A stretch of 64,000 bases of DNA from Acidovorax kalamii. Its GTDB lineage: Bacteria; Pseudomonadota; Gammaproteobacteria; Burkholderiales; Burkholderiaceae_C. The notes under the pieces are model-generated. The model was not told the DNA's origin. It saw only the letters and a program-made list of their open reading frames with translations, and ran no database searches. The position numbers were made by a program, and so were the translations under genes. The stretch spans positions 124,001 to 188,000 of the forward strand of contig NZ_NOIG01000011.1 in assembly GCF_002245625.1 (NCBI RefSeq). The letters are read 5' to 3'. This document shows positions 44,404 through 53,792 of the stretch, in pieces; within the stretch, counting starts at the first letter, position 1; every line of letters begins with the position of its first letter.

Positions 44404-46851
44404 ATGCAATTTCCTGAATCCTGGTTGCGCGAGTTCTGCAACCCACCCCTTTCGACGGCCGAGCTGGCCGAGACGCTGACCATGGCCGGCCTGGAGGTGG
44501 AAGAGCTGCGCCCCGTGGCGCCGCCCTTCACCAAGATCGTGGTGGGTGAGATCAAAGAAGCCGTGCAGCACCCAGATGCCGACCGCCTGCGCGTGTGCCA
44601 GGTGGATGTGGGGCAGGGCGCCTTGCTCAACATCGTGTGCGGCGCGCCCAACGCCCGCGTGGGCATCAAGGTGCCTTGCGCGCTGGTGGGCGCCGAGCTG
44701 CCGCCTGGCGACGATGGCAAGCCATTTCTCATCAAGGTCGGCAAGCTGCGCGGCGTAGAAAGCCAGGGCATGCTGTGCTCGGCCCGCGAACTCAAGCTGT
44801 CTGAGGACCATGGTGGTCTGCTGGAGCTTGATGCCGCTGCGCCCGTGGGCCAGGACATCCGCACCCACCTGAACCTGGACGACACGCTGTTCACGCTCAA
44901 GCTCACGCCCAACCTGGCGCACTGCCTCAGTGTGTACGGCATTGCGCGCGAAGTGTCGGCCCTCACCGGCGTGCCGCTGCAGCAGCCTTCGTTCCCCGCA
45001 GTGGCGGCAAAACTGTCCGACAAGCTCGCCGTCAAGGTGAGCGCGCCCGACCTGTGTGGCCGCTTTTCGGGCCGCATCGTGCGCAATGTGAACACGCGCG
45101 CCGCCACGCCCCAGTGGATGCTGGACCGCCTGGCGCGCTGCGGCCAGCGTGGCGTGTCGCCGCTGGTGGACATCTCCAACTATGTGATGTTCGAACTGGG
45201 CCGGCCGTCGCACATTTTTGATCTTGACAAGATCCACGGCGGCCTGGACGTGCGCTGGGGCAAGCCGGGTGAGCAGCTCAAGCTGCTCAACGGCAACACC
45301 ATCACCGTGGACGACAAGGTCGGCGTGATCGCTGACGAGCAGCAGGTCGAGTCGCTCGCAGGCATCATGGGCGGCGACGCCACCGCCGTGTCCGACGACA
45401 CCAAGCACATCTATATCGAGGCGGCCTTCTGGTGGCCCAAAGCCGTGGCAGGGCGCTCGCGCCGTTTCAACTTCTCGACTGATGCTGGGCACCGCTTTGA
45501 GCGCGGTGTGGACCCGAGCCTGACGGTGGAGCACATCGAGCGCATCACCCAGTTGGTGATTGACATCTGTGGCACGCCAGAAACAGTGTGCGGACCCATG
45601 GACGACCAGTCGGTAAATCTGCCGGTGCCGCAGCCCGTCACGTTGCGCGTGGCGCGTGCAGCCAAGGTTATTGGCATGCCGCTCACGCAGGCCCAGTGTG
45701 CTGATGCGCTGGCTCGCCTGGGATTGCCCGTGGTGCAGGGCGAAGGCACGCTCACCGTGACGCCGCCCGCCTACCGCTTTGACATCAACATCGAGGAAGA
45801 CCTGATCGAAGAGGTTGCGCGCATGGTGGGCTACAACAACCTGCCTACCACGCCTCCGTTGGCGCCCATTACCCCCAAGCTGGCACGCGAAGCCACGCGC
45901 AGTCCGTTTGCCGTGCGCCGTTCCCTGGCTGGTTTGGGCTACCAGGAAACCATCAATTTCAGCTTTGTGGAAGAACGTTGGGAGCACGAGCTGGCAGCCA
46001 ACGCGCAGCCCATCAAGCTGCTCAACCCGATCGCTAGTCAGATGAGTGTGATGCGCTCGACGCTGCTGGGTTCTTTGCTGCAAGTTTTGAAATTCAACCT
46101 GGACCGCAAGGCCCAGCGCGTGCGTGTGTTCGAGCTGGGGCGCGTGTTCCTGCGCGATGCGGCGGTGCTCAACACCGACACGACGGTGGAAGGTTTCCAT
46201 CAGCCCACTCGTGTGGCTGGGGTGGCCTACGGCCCCAATGACATGCTGCAGTGGGGGCGCAAGGAGCAGGGCATCGACTTCTTTGACGTGAAGGGCGATG
46301 TGGAGGCGCTGCTGGCCCCGCTGCAGGCTAGCTTTGAGCCCGGCACCCATCCCGCCATGCACCCGGGCCGTTGCGCCCGCGTGCTGGTGGAAGGCCGTTC
46401 TATCGGTTTTGTGGGTGAGTTGCATCCACAGTGGCGCCAGTCCTGGGATCTGCCGCAGGCTCCTGTGATGTTCGAACTCGAACTGGACGCTGTCTTGCAG
46501 CGTGTGGTGCCGCAGTTCAAGTCCGTGGCCAAGCACCAGGCGGTGGAGCGCGATCTGGCCGTGGTGGTGGCCGAGCGTGTGACGCATGCTGACGTCATGG
46601 CGGCGGTGCAGCAGGGTGTGCCTGGAGCCATGCTGCGCTCGGCAGTGCTGTTTGACGTGTATCGCCCCAAGGCATTGCGTGCGGGCGAAGAGGCCCCTGC
46701 GGGTGGGTTGGCGCAAGGCGAAAAGAGCCTGGCCGTGCGCTTGACGCTGGGCAGCGACGAAGCCACGCTGACCGAGGCCGAGATCGACGCTGCCGTGCAG
46801 TCCGTGGTGGCGCAGTTGGCCCAGCGCACGGGTGCAAGGCTGCGGGTTTGA
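44404..46851 (+). CDS. pheT: Phenylalanyl-tRNA synthetase beta subunit
   Basis: An 815-residue subunit: an EMAP/OB-type tRNA-binding domain (about 39-150), B3/B4 editing domains (about 205-390, including the [12 protein letters not shown] segment), the B5 domain, a catalytic-like fold, and a C-terminal FDX-ACB anticodon-binding domain (about 715-815). The length is standard. It overlaps the start of ihfA at the stop codon. Editing of mis-acylated Tyr-tRNA is expected. Confidence 0.97.
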   Translation: MQFPESWLREFCNPPLSTAELAETLTMAGLEVEELRPVAPPFTKIVVGEIKEAVQHPDADRLRVCQVDVGQGALLNIVCGAPNARVGIKVPCALVGAELPPGDDGKPFLIKVGKLRGVESQGMLCSARELKLSEDHGGLLELDAAAPVGQDIRTHLNLDDTLFTLKLTPNLAHCLSVYGIAREVSALTGVPLQQPSFPAVAAKLSDKLAVKVSAPDLCGRFSGRIVRNVNTRAATPQWMLDRLARCGQRGVSPLVDISNYVMFELGRPSHIFDLDKIHGGLDVRWGKPGEQLKLLNGNTITVDDKVGVIADEQQVESLAGIMGGDATAVSDDTKHIYIEAAFWWPKAVAGRSRRFNFSTDAGHRFERGVDPSLTVEHIERITQLVIDICGTPETVCGPMDDQSVNLPVPQPVTLRVARAAKVIGMPLTQAQCADALARLGLPVVQGEGTLTVTPPAYRFDINIEEDLIEEVARMVGYNNLPTTPPLAPITPKLAREATRSPFAVRRSLAGLGYQETINFSFVEERWEHELAANAQPIKLLNPIASQMSVMRSTLLGSLLQVLKFNLDRKAQRVRVFELGRVFLRDAAVLNTDTTVEGFHQPTRVAGVAYGPNDMLQWGRKEQGIDFFDVKGDVEALLAPLQASFEPGTHPAMHPGRCARVLVEGRSIGFVGELHPQWRQSWDLPQAPVMFELELDAVLQRVVPQFKSVAKHQAVERDLAVVVAERVTHADVMAAVQQGVPGAMLRSAVLFDVYRPKALRAGEEAPAGGLAQGEKSLAVRLTLGSDEATLTEAEIDAAVQSVVAQLAQRTGARLRV

Positions 46852-47201
46852 TGATGTTGAATGGGAGTGATGCCGTGATCGAATTTGCCGTCGAAAGCCT
46901 GGAAACCCCGGCACTGACCAAGGCGCAGCTGGCGGATCTGTTGTTCGATCAGATCGGTCTGAACAAGCGCGAGTCCAAAGACATGATCGATGCGTTCTTC
47001 GACCTGATTGCGCAGAGCCTGGTTGAGGGCAAGGATGTCAAGCTTTCGGGCTTTGGCAACTTTCAGATCCGCACCAAAGCACCCCGCCCGGGGCGCAATC
47101 CGCGCACCGGGGAGGCCATTCCCATCAAGGCGCGCCGGGTCGTGACCTTCCATGCCAGCAGCAAGCTCAAGGAGCAGATTCAGACCGTGGCTGCAGTGTG
47201 A
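46851..47201 (+). CDS. ihfA: Integration host factor alpha subunit
   Basis: A 116-residue DNABII protein. It shows the HU/IHF core [22 protein letters not shown], the DNA-intercalating loop [18 protein letters not shown] (Pro near residue 83) and a C-terminal helix. With IhfB it bends DNA sharply. The start is uncertain (46851, 46854 or a later codon); 46851 overlaps the pheT stop and has AAGG about 12 nt upstream. The pheST-ihfA order is the same as in E. coli. Confidence 0.93.
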   Translation: MMLNGSDAVIEFAVESLETPALTKAQLADLLFDQIGLNKRESKDMIDAFFDLIAQSLVEGKDVKLSGFGNFQIRTKAPRPGRNPRTGEAIPIKARRVVTFHASSKLKEQIQTVAAV

Positions 47202-47298
47202 GCTTGTGCCGATTTTGTTCTCAAGATGAGATTGGTCGCTGGCAGTATTGGCGTGTCTGCAGTACGCTTGTCGGCTTTCCGGTTTGAATCCGCATCCC

Positions 47299-47733
47299 AT
47301 GGGCACCACCCTTCCTTCCATTCCTGCCAAGCGATACTTCACGATTGGTGAGGTTGCGGAGTTGTGCGGCGTCAAGCCCCATGTGCTGCGGTACTGGGAG
47401 CAAGAGTTCACGCAGCTGCGTCCCATGAAGCGGCGCGGCAACAGGCGCTACTACCAGCACCATGAAGTGCTCATGATCCGCCGCATCCGGGATCTGCTGT
47501 ATGACCAGGGCTTCACCATTAGTGGAGCCCGCAATCGTCTGCAGGAACTGGCCCATCCGGCGCGTGAAGAGACTGCTGCGGGCGGTGCGATGGAGCCACT
47601 GGATAGTGAGTTGCCCAGCATGTTGATGGACAGCGCCACAGATCTGTCGATCCCGTCGGGAGGCTTCGCATTGGACTCCAATGCGGTGCGCAAAGAGTTA
47701 TTTGAGATTCGTGCGCTACTTTCTCTGAGCTAG
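47299..47733 (+). CDS. MerR-family transcriptional regulator
   Basis: A 144-residue regulator. The MerR helix-turn-helix (FTIGEVAELCGVKPHVLRYW, residues about 12-31, then NRRYYQHHEVLMIRRIRDLL) is followed by a short C-terminal part with no Cys cluster, so it is not a metal sensor. This MerR protein regularly follows ihfA in betaproteobacteria; its target is not known. ATG 47299 begins the conserved part. Confidence 0.87.
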   Translation: MGTTLPSIPAKRYFTIGEVAELCGVKPHVLRYWEQEFTQLRPMKRRGNRRYYQHHEVLMIRRIRDLLYDQGFTISGARNRLQELAHPAREETAAGGAMEPLDSELPSMLMDSATDLSIPSGGFALDSNAVRKELFEIRALLSLS

Positions 47734-47746
47734 GGTTTTTTGTGTA

Positions 47747-47752
47747 TATAAT
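47747..47752 (+). promoter_or_regulatory. -10 element of tRNA-Pro
   Basis: TATAAT in an extended GTGTATATAAT context, 12 bp before the mature tRNA. The -35 region is weak (TTTCTC at about 47720, spacing too long). Confidence 0.55.
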
Positions 47753-47763
47753 CTAAGTCTTGT

Positions 47764-47840
47764 CGGCGTGTAGCGCAGCCTGGTAGCGCACTTGCATGGG
47801 GTGCAAGGGGTCGCGAGTTCGAATCCCGCCACGCCGACCA
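47764..47840 (+). tRNA. tRNA-Pro (anticodon GGG)
   Basis: A 77-nt cloverleaf: acceptor CGGCGTG/CACGCCG, D-arm GCGC/GCGC, anticodon loop ATGGGGT with anticodon GGG, T-loop TTCGAAT, and encoded CCA. One mismatch (A52-C62) is present in the T-stem. Reads proline CCC and CCU codons. Confidence 0.95.
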
Positions 47841-47848
47841 TTGTTAGC

Positions 47849-47882
47849 AAAAGCCCAGAACTGAAAAGTTCTGGGCTTTTTT
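47849..47882 (+). terminator. Terminator after tRNA-Pro
   Basis: AGCCCAGAACT (47852-47862) pairs with AGTTCTGGGCT (47867-47877), loop GAAA, followed by T to 47882. Confidence 0.9.
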
Positions 47883-48007
47883 GCTTTTGCACCTCGATGC
47901 CGACTTTGCGCTGGCTGTTGGATCGCAGTTCCTTTCAGCGGTGCCGTGCCCCAAGCAAAGGTGTCATGGCGGAACAAGGCAATGCCCGCAGCGGGCCAAG
48001 GATCTTC

Positions 48008-48313
48008 ATGATTGATGGACTGGTGGCCGGAAGGCTGTACGGCGAGACCGAGGAACGCACAGACAAGGCGGGCAAGACTTTCACCTTGGCCAAGGTGCGT
48101 GCCAGCACCGCCGATGGGGAGCTGCTGTTTGTCAATGTGATTGCGTTTGATGCAGCGGTTTGTGCCGCAATGCAGGTCATGCAAGACGGTGACTCCGTGG
48201 CGCTATCGGGCAGCCTTTCTCCGCGTGTATGGACCGACAAGCAAGGCAACGCCCGGCCCGCGCTGGACATGGTGGCGCACCGCGTGATCGTGCTGCCTGG
48301 GATTGGCGGCTGA
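48008..48313 (+). CDS. Single-stranded DNA-binding-like (OB-fold) protein
   Basis: A 101-residue OB-fold protein beginning MIDGLVAGRLYG, with KTFTLAKVRASTADGELLFV near residue 22 and LSGSLSPRVWTDKQGNARPALDM near residue 65. It matches the SSB domain but lacks the acidic C-terminal tip of housekeeping SSB, so it is an accessory paralogue. AAGGA 6-10 nt before the ATG supports the start; ATG 47966 (115 residues) is possible. It lies after tRNA-Pro, where such small SSB-like genes are often found. Confidence 0.72.
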   Translation: MIDGLVAGRLYGETEERTDKAGKTFTLAKVRASTADGELLFVNVIAFDAAVCAAMQVMQDGDSVALSGSLSPRVWTDKQGNARPALDMVAHRVIVLPGIGG

Positions 48314-48495
48314 GTGCCCTGTGAGTAAGAGCGTCATTGCCTGCCGAAGCTGCGGCGTAGTGCCGCACATGTACGGCGCTTGCGTTGCCCTGACTTGTGG
48401 ATGGCTTACCCGGAGTCAGGTGGCGCGGCCTTCTGAGTTGATCGTGCTGCGGGAGGGCTTGCGCAGCCACCATCACTGCGCTGGCACCTGAGTCA

Positions 48496-48693
48496 CTATT
48501 TTTGAGGGGCAGATTTCCCCGGTGCAAAGCCCAAGGCTTTGAGTTCATCCTCGCTCAGGTGCAGCTCTGTCAGCTCGGGCTGCCGTGCTTCGACAGTGCG
48601 CCGCCGTTCAAAGTTGGTCGGGGGGCCTGCTTCCGTTTCTCTGCGGTCCTTGCCACTGCGCCGGTCTGAGGCGACTCTGCGTTCTACGCTCAT
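48496..48693 (-). CDS. Small conserved-looking hypothetical protein, Arg/Glu-rich
   Basis: A 65-residue protein: an Arg-rich N-terminal half (VERRVASDRRSGKDRRE), then an acidic tail (PELTELHLSEDELKALGF). The RR-x3-DRR-x2-KDRR pattern is common in short proteins of betaproteobacteria with unknown roles, possibly nucleic-acid binding. No Shine-Dalgarno of note. Not linked in an operon. Confidence 0.5.
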   Translation of the reverse strand: MSVERRVASDRRSGKDRRETEAGPPTNFERRRTVEARQPELTELHLSEDELKALGFAPGKSAPQK

Positions 48694-49233
48694 GGTCGTG
48701 ATCTGCTGTTGAAGATGGGGATGGGATGCTTGGCACCAGCGTGGCCCTGTGGGGGCGGGTGAGGTGCTTTGCTTGCAGTCTGCCCGAGTTGATGCTGTTT
48801 GCAAATCAGAAAACAACCGTCTGCAAGGAACTGCGTCGGAGATTGACTCTTCTCAGATTCCCCATGTTGGGGAAGTGCATCGCACCGCATTGATGCGTCT
48901 TCGCCCCGAGGCGTGAGAAAACAGCTTCGGTCACGCCGGTTTTCGTTCTGGATGGGTTTCCGCACTTTTCCGCCCAGGGAGCTAAACGTCGGCATGGATA
49001 TTGCTGAAGCGTGCCTGATCCCTCGGTAATGCTGCCACGGGGTCCCGTGAAATCCTCCGCTAACGATGGCGGAACCCAAGCGAGTGGTGGGCATGCTGGC
49101 CCATCGTTTGGTTGTTCCAACCCACGCCCGTGTTGTCTGCGGAGGGTGAGGTGCCATGCTGCCCTGCTTGGGCAGGTTAGGCGCACATCCTGTCTCCCCC
49201 AGCGGCGCTCCGGGCCATTGCAGGATGAAAAGC
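48694..49233 (+). promoter_or_regulatory. Long nirB leader region
   Basis: 540 bp without a gene. (a) TTGGCACCAGCGTGGCCC at 48730-48747 has GG and GC exactly ten bases apart, resembling a sigma54 promoter (TGGCAC-N5-TTGCA) with a mismatch. (b) At 49056-49073, TCCGCT-AACGAT-GGCGGA is a 6-bp stem with a six-base loop having A at 1 and G at 4, the ANTAR-bound hexaloop type. (c) A longer hairpin at 49076-49111 (CCAAGCG/CGTTTGG, tip GGGC-ATGCTG-GCCC) and CTGCCC/GGGCAG at 49160-49176 follow. No clear U-run terminator is seen. Confidence 0.5.
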
Positions 49234-51777
49234 ATGAAGATTGTTCTTATTGGCCACGGCATGGTGGGCCACAAGTTTCTGGAAAGCCTGGCGGAAACGG
49301 GCCTATCCCATGTGGAAGTGACGGTGCTATGCGAAGAGCCCCGTGCGGCGTACGACCGGGTGCATCTGTCCGAATTCTTCAGCGGCAAGACGGCTGAGGA
49401 TCTTTCACTGGTCGAGCCAGGTTTCTTTGACCGTACAGGCTTTTCTTTGCGCCTCGGGACGCGTGCCGCGTCCATCGACCGGCGCACCTGCACCGTGACC
49501 ACCGTCAGTGGCGAGGTCTTGCCTTACGACAAGCTGGTGCTGGCCACGGGCTCCAACCCCTTCGTGCCGCAGGTGCCTGGGCGTGATCGTGAGCATTGCT
49601 TCGTCTACCGCACCATCGAGGACCTGGAGGCCATGCAGGCCTCGGGCGCCAAGTCCAAGACCGGCGTGGTGGTGGGCGGTGGCCTGCTGGGCCTGGAGTG
49701 TGCCAAGGCGTTGCGCGACATGGGCCTGGAAACCCATGTGGTCGAGTTTGCGCCCCGCCTGATGGCCGTGCAGGTCGATGAGGGTGGCGGGCGTGTGCTC
49801 AAGGCCAAGATCGAGGAGCTGGGTGTACAGGTGCACACCGGCCGCAACACCCAGGAGATCACCGATGGCGCACGCGCACGCCATCGCATGAAGTTTGCGG
49901 ACGACTCCTACCTGGAGACCGACATGATCGTGTTCTCTGCGGGCATCCGCCCGCGCGATGAGCTGGCCCGCCAGTGTGTACTGGCCATCGGCCCGCGCGG
50001 TGGTGTCGCCATCGACAGCGCCTGCCGCACCAGTGACCACAATGTGTATGCCATTGGCGAATGCGCGTCCTGGAACGAACAGACTTTTGGCCTGGTGGCG
50101 CCAGGCTACGACATGGCGCGGGTGGCGGCCCGCCATATTGCGGGTGAAGTGGATGCCGCCTTTGTGGGCGCCGACATGAGCACCAAGCTCAAGCTCATGG
50201 GCGTGGACGTGGCCAGCATCGGCGACGCCCATGGCAAGACCCCGCACAGCCGCACCTGCCAGTACGTGGACGAGCGCCGCCAAGTTTACAAAAAGATCGT
50301 CATCAGCGAAGACGGCAAACAGCTGCTGGGCGCCGTGCTGATCGGTGACGCCACCGAATACGGCACGCTGCTGCAGATGGCGCTGAACGGCATCACGTTG
50401 CCCGAGGCCCCCGAGTTCCTGATCTTCCCGTCCAGCGACGGCAAGGCCAAGCCCGGCCTGGGGGTGGAGGCGCTGCCCGACGCCGCACAGATCTGCTCGT
50501 GCAACAACGTCACCAAGGGCGGCATCTGCGCCGCCGTGGGCGAGGGTGCCTGCACCATCGCCGAGATGAAGGCCTGCACCAAGGCCGGCGCCACCTGCGG
50601 CGGCTGCGTGCCCCTGGTCACCCAGGTCATGAAGGCCGAGATGGCGCGCCGCGGCATGGCCGTGAACAACCATATCTGCGAGCACTTCGCGTACTCGCGC
50701 CAGGAGATCTATCACCTGGTGCGCGTGGGCCAGATCAAGAGCTTCGAGGATCTGCTGGCCAAGCATGGCACCGGCATGGGCTGCGACATCTGCAAGCCCG
50801 TGGCGGCCAGCGTGTTCGCCTCGTGCTGGAACGAGTTCGTGCTCAAGAAGGAGCTGGCGGGCCTGCAGGACAGCAACGACTACTACCTGGGCAACATCCA
50901 GAAGGACGGCACCTACTCGGTGGTGCCGCGCATGCCCGGCGGCGAGGTCACGCCCGACGGCCTGATCGCCGTGGGCCAGGTGGCCAAGAAGTACGGCCTG
51001 TACACCAAGGTCACCGGCGGCGCGCGCGTGGACATGTTTGGCGCACGGGTGGAGCAGCTGCCACTGATCTGGGAAGAGCTGATCGCTGCGGGTTTCGAGT
51101 CTGGCCACGCGTACGGCAAGTCCCTGCGCACCGTGAAGAGCTGCGTGGGCTCCACCTGGTGCCGCTACGGCGTGCAGGACAGCGTCGGCCTGGCCGTGGA
51201 GCTGGAGAACCGCTACAAGGGCCTGCGCGCGCCACACAAGATCAAGTTCGGCGTTTCGGGCTGCACGCGCGAATGCGCCGAGGCCCAGGGCAAGGACATC
51301 GGCGTCATTGCCACTGAGAAGGGCTGGAACCTCTACGTCTGCGGCAACGGCGGCATGAAACCGCGCCACGCAGAGCTGTTCGCGTCCGACCTGTCCAAGG
51401 AAGACCTGGTGCGCATGATTGACCGGGTGCTGATGTTCTACGTGCGCACGGCCGACCGGCTGCAGCGCACTAGCACCTGGCGCGAGAACCTCGAAGGCGG
51501 CCTCGACTACCTCAAGGATGTGCTGCAAAAGGATAGCCTGGGCCTGTGCGCCGAACTCGAAGCGCAGGTGCAGCACGTGGTGGCCACCTACCAGTGCGAG
51601 TGGAAGACCGCCGTGACCGACCCCGAGACGCGCAAGCGCTTCCGCTCCTTTGTGAACAGCGACCAGGCCGATGAGAACGTGCTCTTCGTCGAGGAGCGCG
51701 GCCAGATTCGCCCGGCGCGTGCCGAGGAGCGCGGCCAGGCATCTGCCAAGGTCATTCCCATTCGCCAAGCTGCTTGA
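49234..51777 (+). CDS. nirB: Assimilatory NAD(P)H nitrite reductase, large subunit
   Basis: NirB reduces nitrite to ammonium with siroheme, [4Fe-4S], FAD and a [2Fe-2S] domain. The 847 residues contain an FAD/NAD-binding half (1 to about 410; GHGMVGHKFLE near residue 8), a BFD-like [2Fe-2S] segment (CSCNNVTKGG near 421 and CGGCVPL near 454), and a siroheme-[4Fe-4S] domain: CVGSTWC (about 636-642) and GCTRECAEAQGKD (Cys about 676, 680). I chose ATG 49234 because AGGA is 9-12 nt upstream. It is followed by nirD and the NIT-ANTAR regulator. Confidence 0.96.
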   Translation: MKIVLIGHGMVGHKFLESLAETGLSHVEVTVLCEEPRAAYDRVHLSEFFSGKTAEDLSLVEPGFFDRTGFSLRLGTRAASIDRRTCTVTTVSGEVLPYDKLVLATGSNPFVPQVPGRDREHCFVYRTIEDLEAMQASGAKSKTGVVVGGGLLGLECAKALRDMGLETHVVEFAPRLMAVQVDEGGGRVLKAKIEELGVQVHTGRNTQEITDGARARHRMKFADDSYLETDMIVFSAGIRPRDELARQCVLAIGPRGGVAIDSACRTSDHNVYAIGECASWNEQTFGLVAPGYDMARVAARHIAGEVDAAFVGADMSTKLKLMGVDVASIGDAHGKTPHSRTCQYVDERRQVYKKIVISEDGKQLLGAVLIGDATEYGTLLQMALNGITLPEAPEFLIFPSSDGKAKPGLGVEALPDAAQICSCNNVTKGGICAAVGEGACTIAEMKACTKAGATCGGCVPLVTQVMKAEMARRGMAVNNHICEHFAYSRQEIYHLVRVGQIKSFEDLLAKHGTGMGCDICKPVAASVFASCWNEFVLKKELAGLQDSNDYYLGNIQKDGTYSVVPRMPGGEVTPDGLIAVGQVAKKYGLYTKVTGGARVDMFGARVEQLPLIWEELIAAGFESGHAYGKSLRTVKSCVGSTWCRYGVQDSVGLAVELENRYKGLRAPHKIKFGVSGCTRECAEAQGKDIGVIATEKGWNLYVCGNGGMKPRHAELFASDLSKEDLVRMIDRVLMFYVRTADRLQRTSTWRENLEGGLDYLKDVLQKDSLGLCAELEAQVQHVVATYQCEWKTAVTDPETRKRFRSFVNSDQADENVLFVEERGQIRPARAEERGQASAKVIPIRQAA

Positions 51778-51796
51778 TTGAGAAAGGACAAAAACC

Positions 51797-52153
51797 ATGA
51801 GCGCACTCCCCATGACCAGCACTGATGCCCTTGCCTGGACCGACATTTGTGCGGTCGATGACATCCTGCCCAGCACCGGCGTCTGCGCCCTGGTGGCCAA
51901 CCGCCATGTGGCAGTGTTCCGCGTCGGCGCCGACCAGTTTTTCGCCATCGACAATGTGGACCCCAAGTCCGGTGCCAGCGTGCTGGCCCGGGGCCTGGTG
52001 GGCAGCATTTGTGACCGTGTGGTGGTGGCCTCGCCGCTGTACAAAAACCACTTCGACCTGCGGACCGGCGAATGCCTGGAGACACCAGCGCAATCGGTGA
52101 GCGCCCACAGCGTGCGCGCAGTGGGTGGCCGTGTCAGCGTGGCTGTGGCCTGA
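51797..52153 (+). CDS. nirD: Nitrite reductase small subunit
   Basis: A 118-residue Rieske-like protein without the Cys/His cluster ligands, as expected for NirD (FRVGADQFFAIDNVDPKSGASVL, residues about 41-63, then ICDRVVVASPLYKNHFDLRTG). It pairs with NirB. GAAAGGA is upstream of the ATG, 19 bp after nirB, so the two are one unit. The ANTAR regulator begins 62 bp later. Confidence 0.92.
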   Translation: MSALPMTSTDALAWTDICAVDDILPSTGVCALVANRHVAVFRVGADQFFAIDNVDPKSGASVLARGLVGSICDRVVVASPLYKNHFDLRTGECLETPAQSVSAHSVRAVGGRVSVAVA

Positions 52154-52214
52154 CACAATCGCAGCCACGTCGCGGCGCGCCTGCTGCGCTACAACAACCA
52201 CCCAGGAACCTTGC

Positions 52215-53531
52215 ATGCCAGACCCGGCCGCGTCTTTGTCGGTATCGAACCTTGTGCTTCGCTCCAAACAGCTGGAGATTGATGCCGTGCGCCACCTCGC
52301 CAGCCGCGCTGAGCTGGTGGATGTGATCGGGCAGTTGATCCAAGGCCTGCAGCGGGAGCGGGGTGTCTCGGGCGCGTACCTGGCGTCCAAGGCGCAGCGG
52401 TTTGCCGATGTGCGGCTGCGTGTCATCGAAGAGGTTGCGCCGTTGGAAACGCGGCTGCGCGAAGTGTTTGCGCAGCACATCGAGCCAGGGCAGGGCGCCA
52501 CCGCCAAGGCGCTGTCGCTGATGGCGTGGGCCCTGCTGGGTCTGGAGTCGCTGCCCGCACTGCGCACCCAGATCGAGCGCCAGGCCATGTCGGCGCACGA
52601 CTCCGTGGCGGCTTACAGCCACCTCATCGCGGGGCTGATCGAGCTGGTCTTCCATGTGGCTGACGCGGCGGGCCTGCCCAGTGTGTCGCGCATGCTGGTG
52701 GCCTTGCTGCATCTGGTGCAAGCCGAGGAAGAGGCGGGCCAGGAGCGGGCCCTGGGAGCCTTGCTGTATGCGTCTGGCAGCAGCAACGAGGCGCACCAGC
52801 AGCGGGTGATTCACCTCATCGATGCCCAGGAGCGCAGCCTGCGCGTGTTTTCAGAGTTTGCCGAACCCGCGCTGCGCGCCCGTTGGGAGCAGCAGCAACT
52901 GGTGCCCGCCGCAGCCCAGTTGGAGCGCCTGCGCCGCGCACTGTGCGTGGCCCGGCCGGGGGCTGCGCTCGACAGCGACCTCAGCGACACCTGGTTTGAC
53001 CTGTGCTCCGAACGCATCAACGCGCTGTGGCATCTGCAGGTGGATCTCGTCAAACGCCTGCGCGAGGACTGCGAGGCGCGCATCCTGGAGGCCCAGCAGG
53101 ACCTGCAGGATTCCAAGGGCTTGCTCCGCGGCCTGCGCGACAACCCGCCACAGCGTACCCATGCAGTAGACCGATTTTTCGACATGGCCCAGGCGCCATC
53201 GGCCCTACCGGACCCCGCCGGTGCTTCTGTCCACGCAGGTGAATCGGCCTCGCTGGTGGATCTGCTGCAGAGCCAGTCGGCGCGCATGGCCAGCATGGAA
53301 GCGGAGCTGGAGGTCGCCCGCCGCACGCTCAACGAGCGCAAGGTGATCGAGCGGGCCAAGGGCGTGCTGATGGCGCGGCTGGGCATGAACGAAGAAGTGG
53401 CCTTCCGGGCACTGCAGAAAACCTCCATGGACCAGAACCGCCGCCTGCTGGAGGTGGCAGAAGCCACGCTGTCTCTGCCGGATTTTGCGTTTGCGCAGCG
53501 AGGCGCTCACAACCCCAAGCCCGGGTCCTGA
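52215..53531 (+). CDS. nasR: NIT-ANTAR transcription antiterminator (NasR-like)
   Basis: A 438-residue protein. The first about 300 residues are helical with LQRERGVSGAYLASKAQRFAD (near residue 43), the arginine-bearing nitrate/nitrite-sensing NIT domain. The C-terminal 60 residues are ANTAR: ERKVIERAKGVLMARLGMNEEVAFRALQK (about 370-400). Klebsiella NasR binds a two-hairpin leader RNA and prevents termination when nitrate/nitrite binds. Here it lies right after nirBD and the leader of nirB carries at least one matching hexaloop hairpin. The symbol rests on domain order. Confidence 0.85.
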   Translation: MPDPAASLSVSNLVLRSKQLEIDAVRHLASRAELVDVIGQLIQGLQRERGVSGAYLASKAQRFADVRLRVIEEVAPLETRLREVFAQHIEPGQGATAKALSLMAWALLGLESLPALRTQIERQAMSAHDSVAAYSHLIAGLIELVFHVADAAGLPSVSRMLVALLHLVQAEEEAGQERALGALLYASGSSNEAHQQRVIHLIDAQERSLRVFSEFAEPALRARWEQQQLVPAAAQLERLRRALCVARPGAALDSDLSDTWFDLCSERINALWHLQVDLVKRLREDCEARILEAQQDLQDSKGLLRGLRDNPPQRTHAVDRFFDMAQAPSALPDPAGASVHAGESASLVDLLQSQSARMASMEAELEVARRTLNERKVIERAKGVLMARLGMNEEVAFRALQKTSMDQNRRLLEVAEATLSLPDFAFAQRGAHNPKPGS

Positions 53532-53641
53532 GAACGTTTTATTGGGGAGCTGCGTCGGCGGCCAGACCTGCGGGCCGCTGTGCTTGATGGCGCCGATACC
53601 CTGGGTTCGCCGAGAATGAAGGCCCTCGCCAGGCCCATGAA

Positions 53642-53673
53642 AAAAGCCCTGACTCTTGCGAATCAGGGCTTTT
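53642..53673 (-). terminator. Terminator of tRNA-Thr (bidirectional)
   Basis: AAAAGCCCTGA (53642-53652) pairs with TCAGGGCTTTT (53663-53673). On the minus strand a T-run follows, just downstream of the tRNA. On the plus strand it may serve the NIT-ANTAR gene. Confidence 0.8.
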
Positions 53674-53677
53674 CATT

Positions 53678-53753
53678 TGGTGCCGGAGAGATGAATCGAA
53701 CACCCGACCTTCTCATTACGAATGAGCTGCTCTACCGACTGAGCTACACCGGC
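53678..53753 (-). tRNA. tRNA-Thr (anticodon CGU)
   Basis: Read on the minus strand: acceptor GCCGGTG/CTCCGGC with a U6-U67 mismatch, D-arm GCTC/GAGC, anticodon loop TTCGTAA (CGU), T-loop TTCGATT, and encoded CCA. Close to E. coli tRNA-Thr(CGU). Reads ACG. Confidence 0.95.
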
Positions 53754-53764
53754 GTAAGCCTCAA

Positions 53765-53792
53765 ATTATAGCGTGGAATGGTAGCTTGTCAC
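53765..53792 (-). promoter_or_regulatory. tRNA-Thr promoter overlapping the fbp stop codon
   Basis: On the minus strand GTGACA (53787-53792) and TATAAT (53765-53770) are 16 bp apart. The -10 contains the fbp stop TAA (53766-53768). Confidence 0.6.

Noticed and set aside
48980-49000. A first ANTAR hairpin (GCT-AAACGTC-GGC) upstream of the clear one
   Set aside because: Loop also contains AACG, but the stem is only three pairs; not strong enough to claim.
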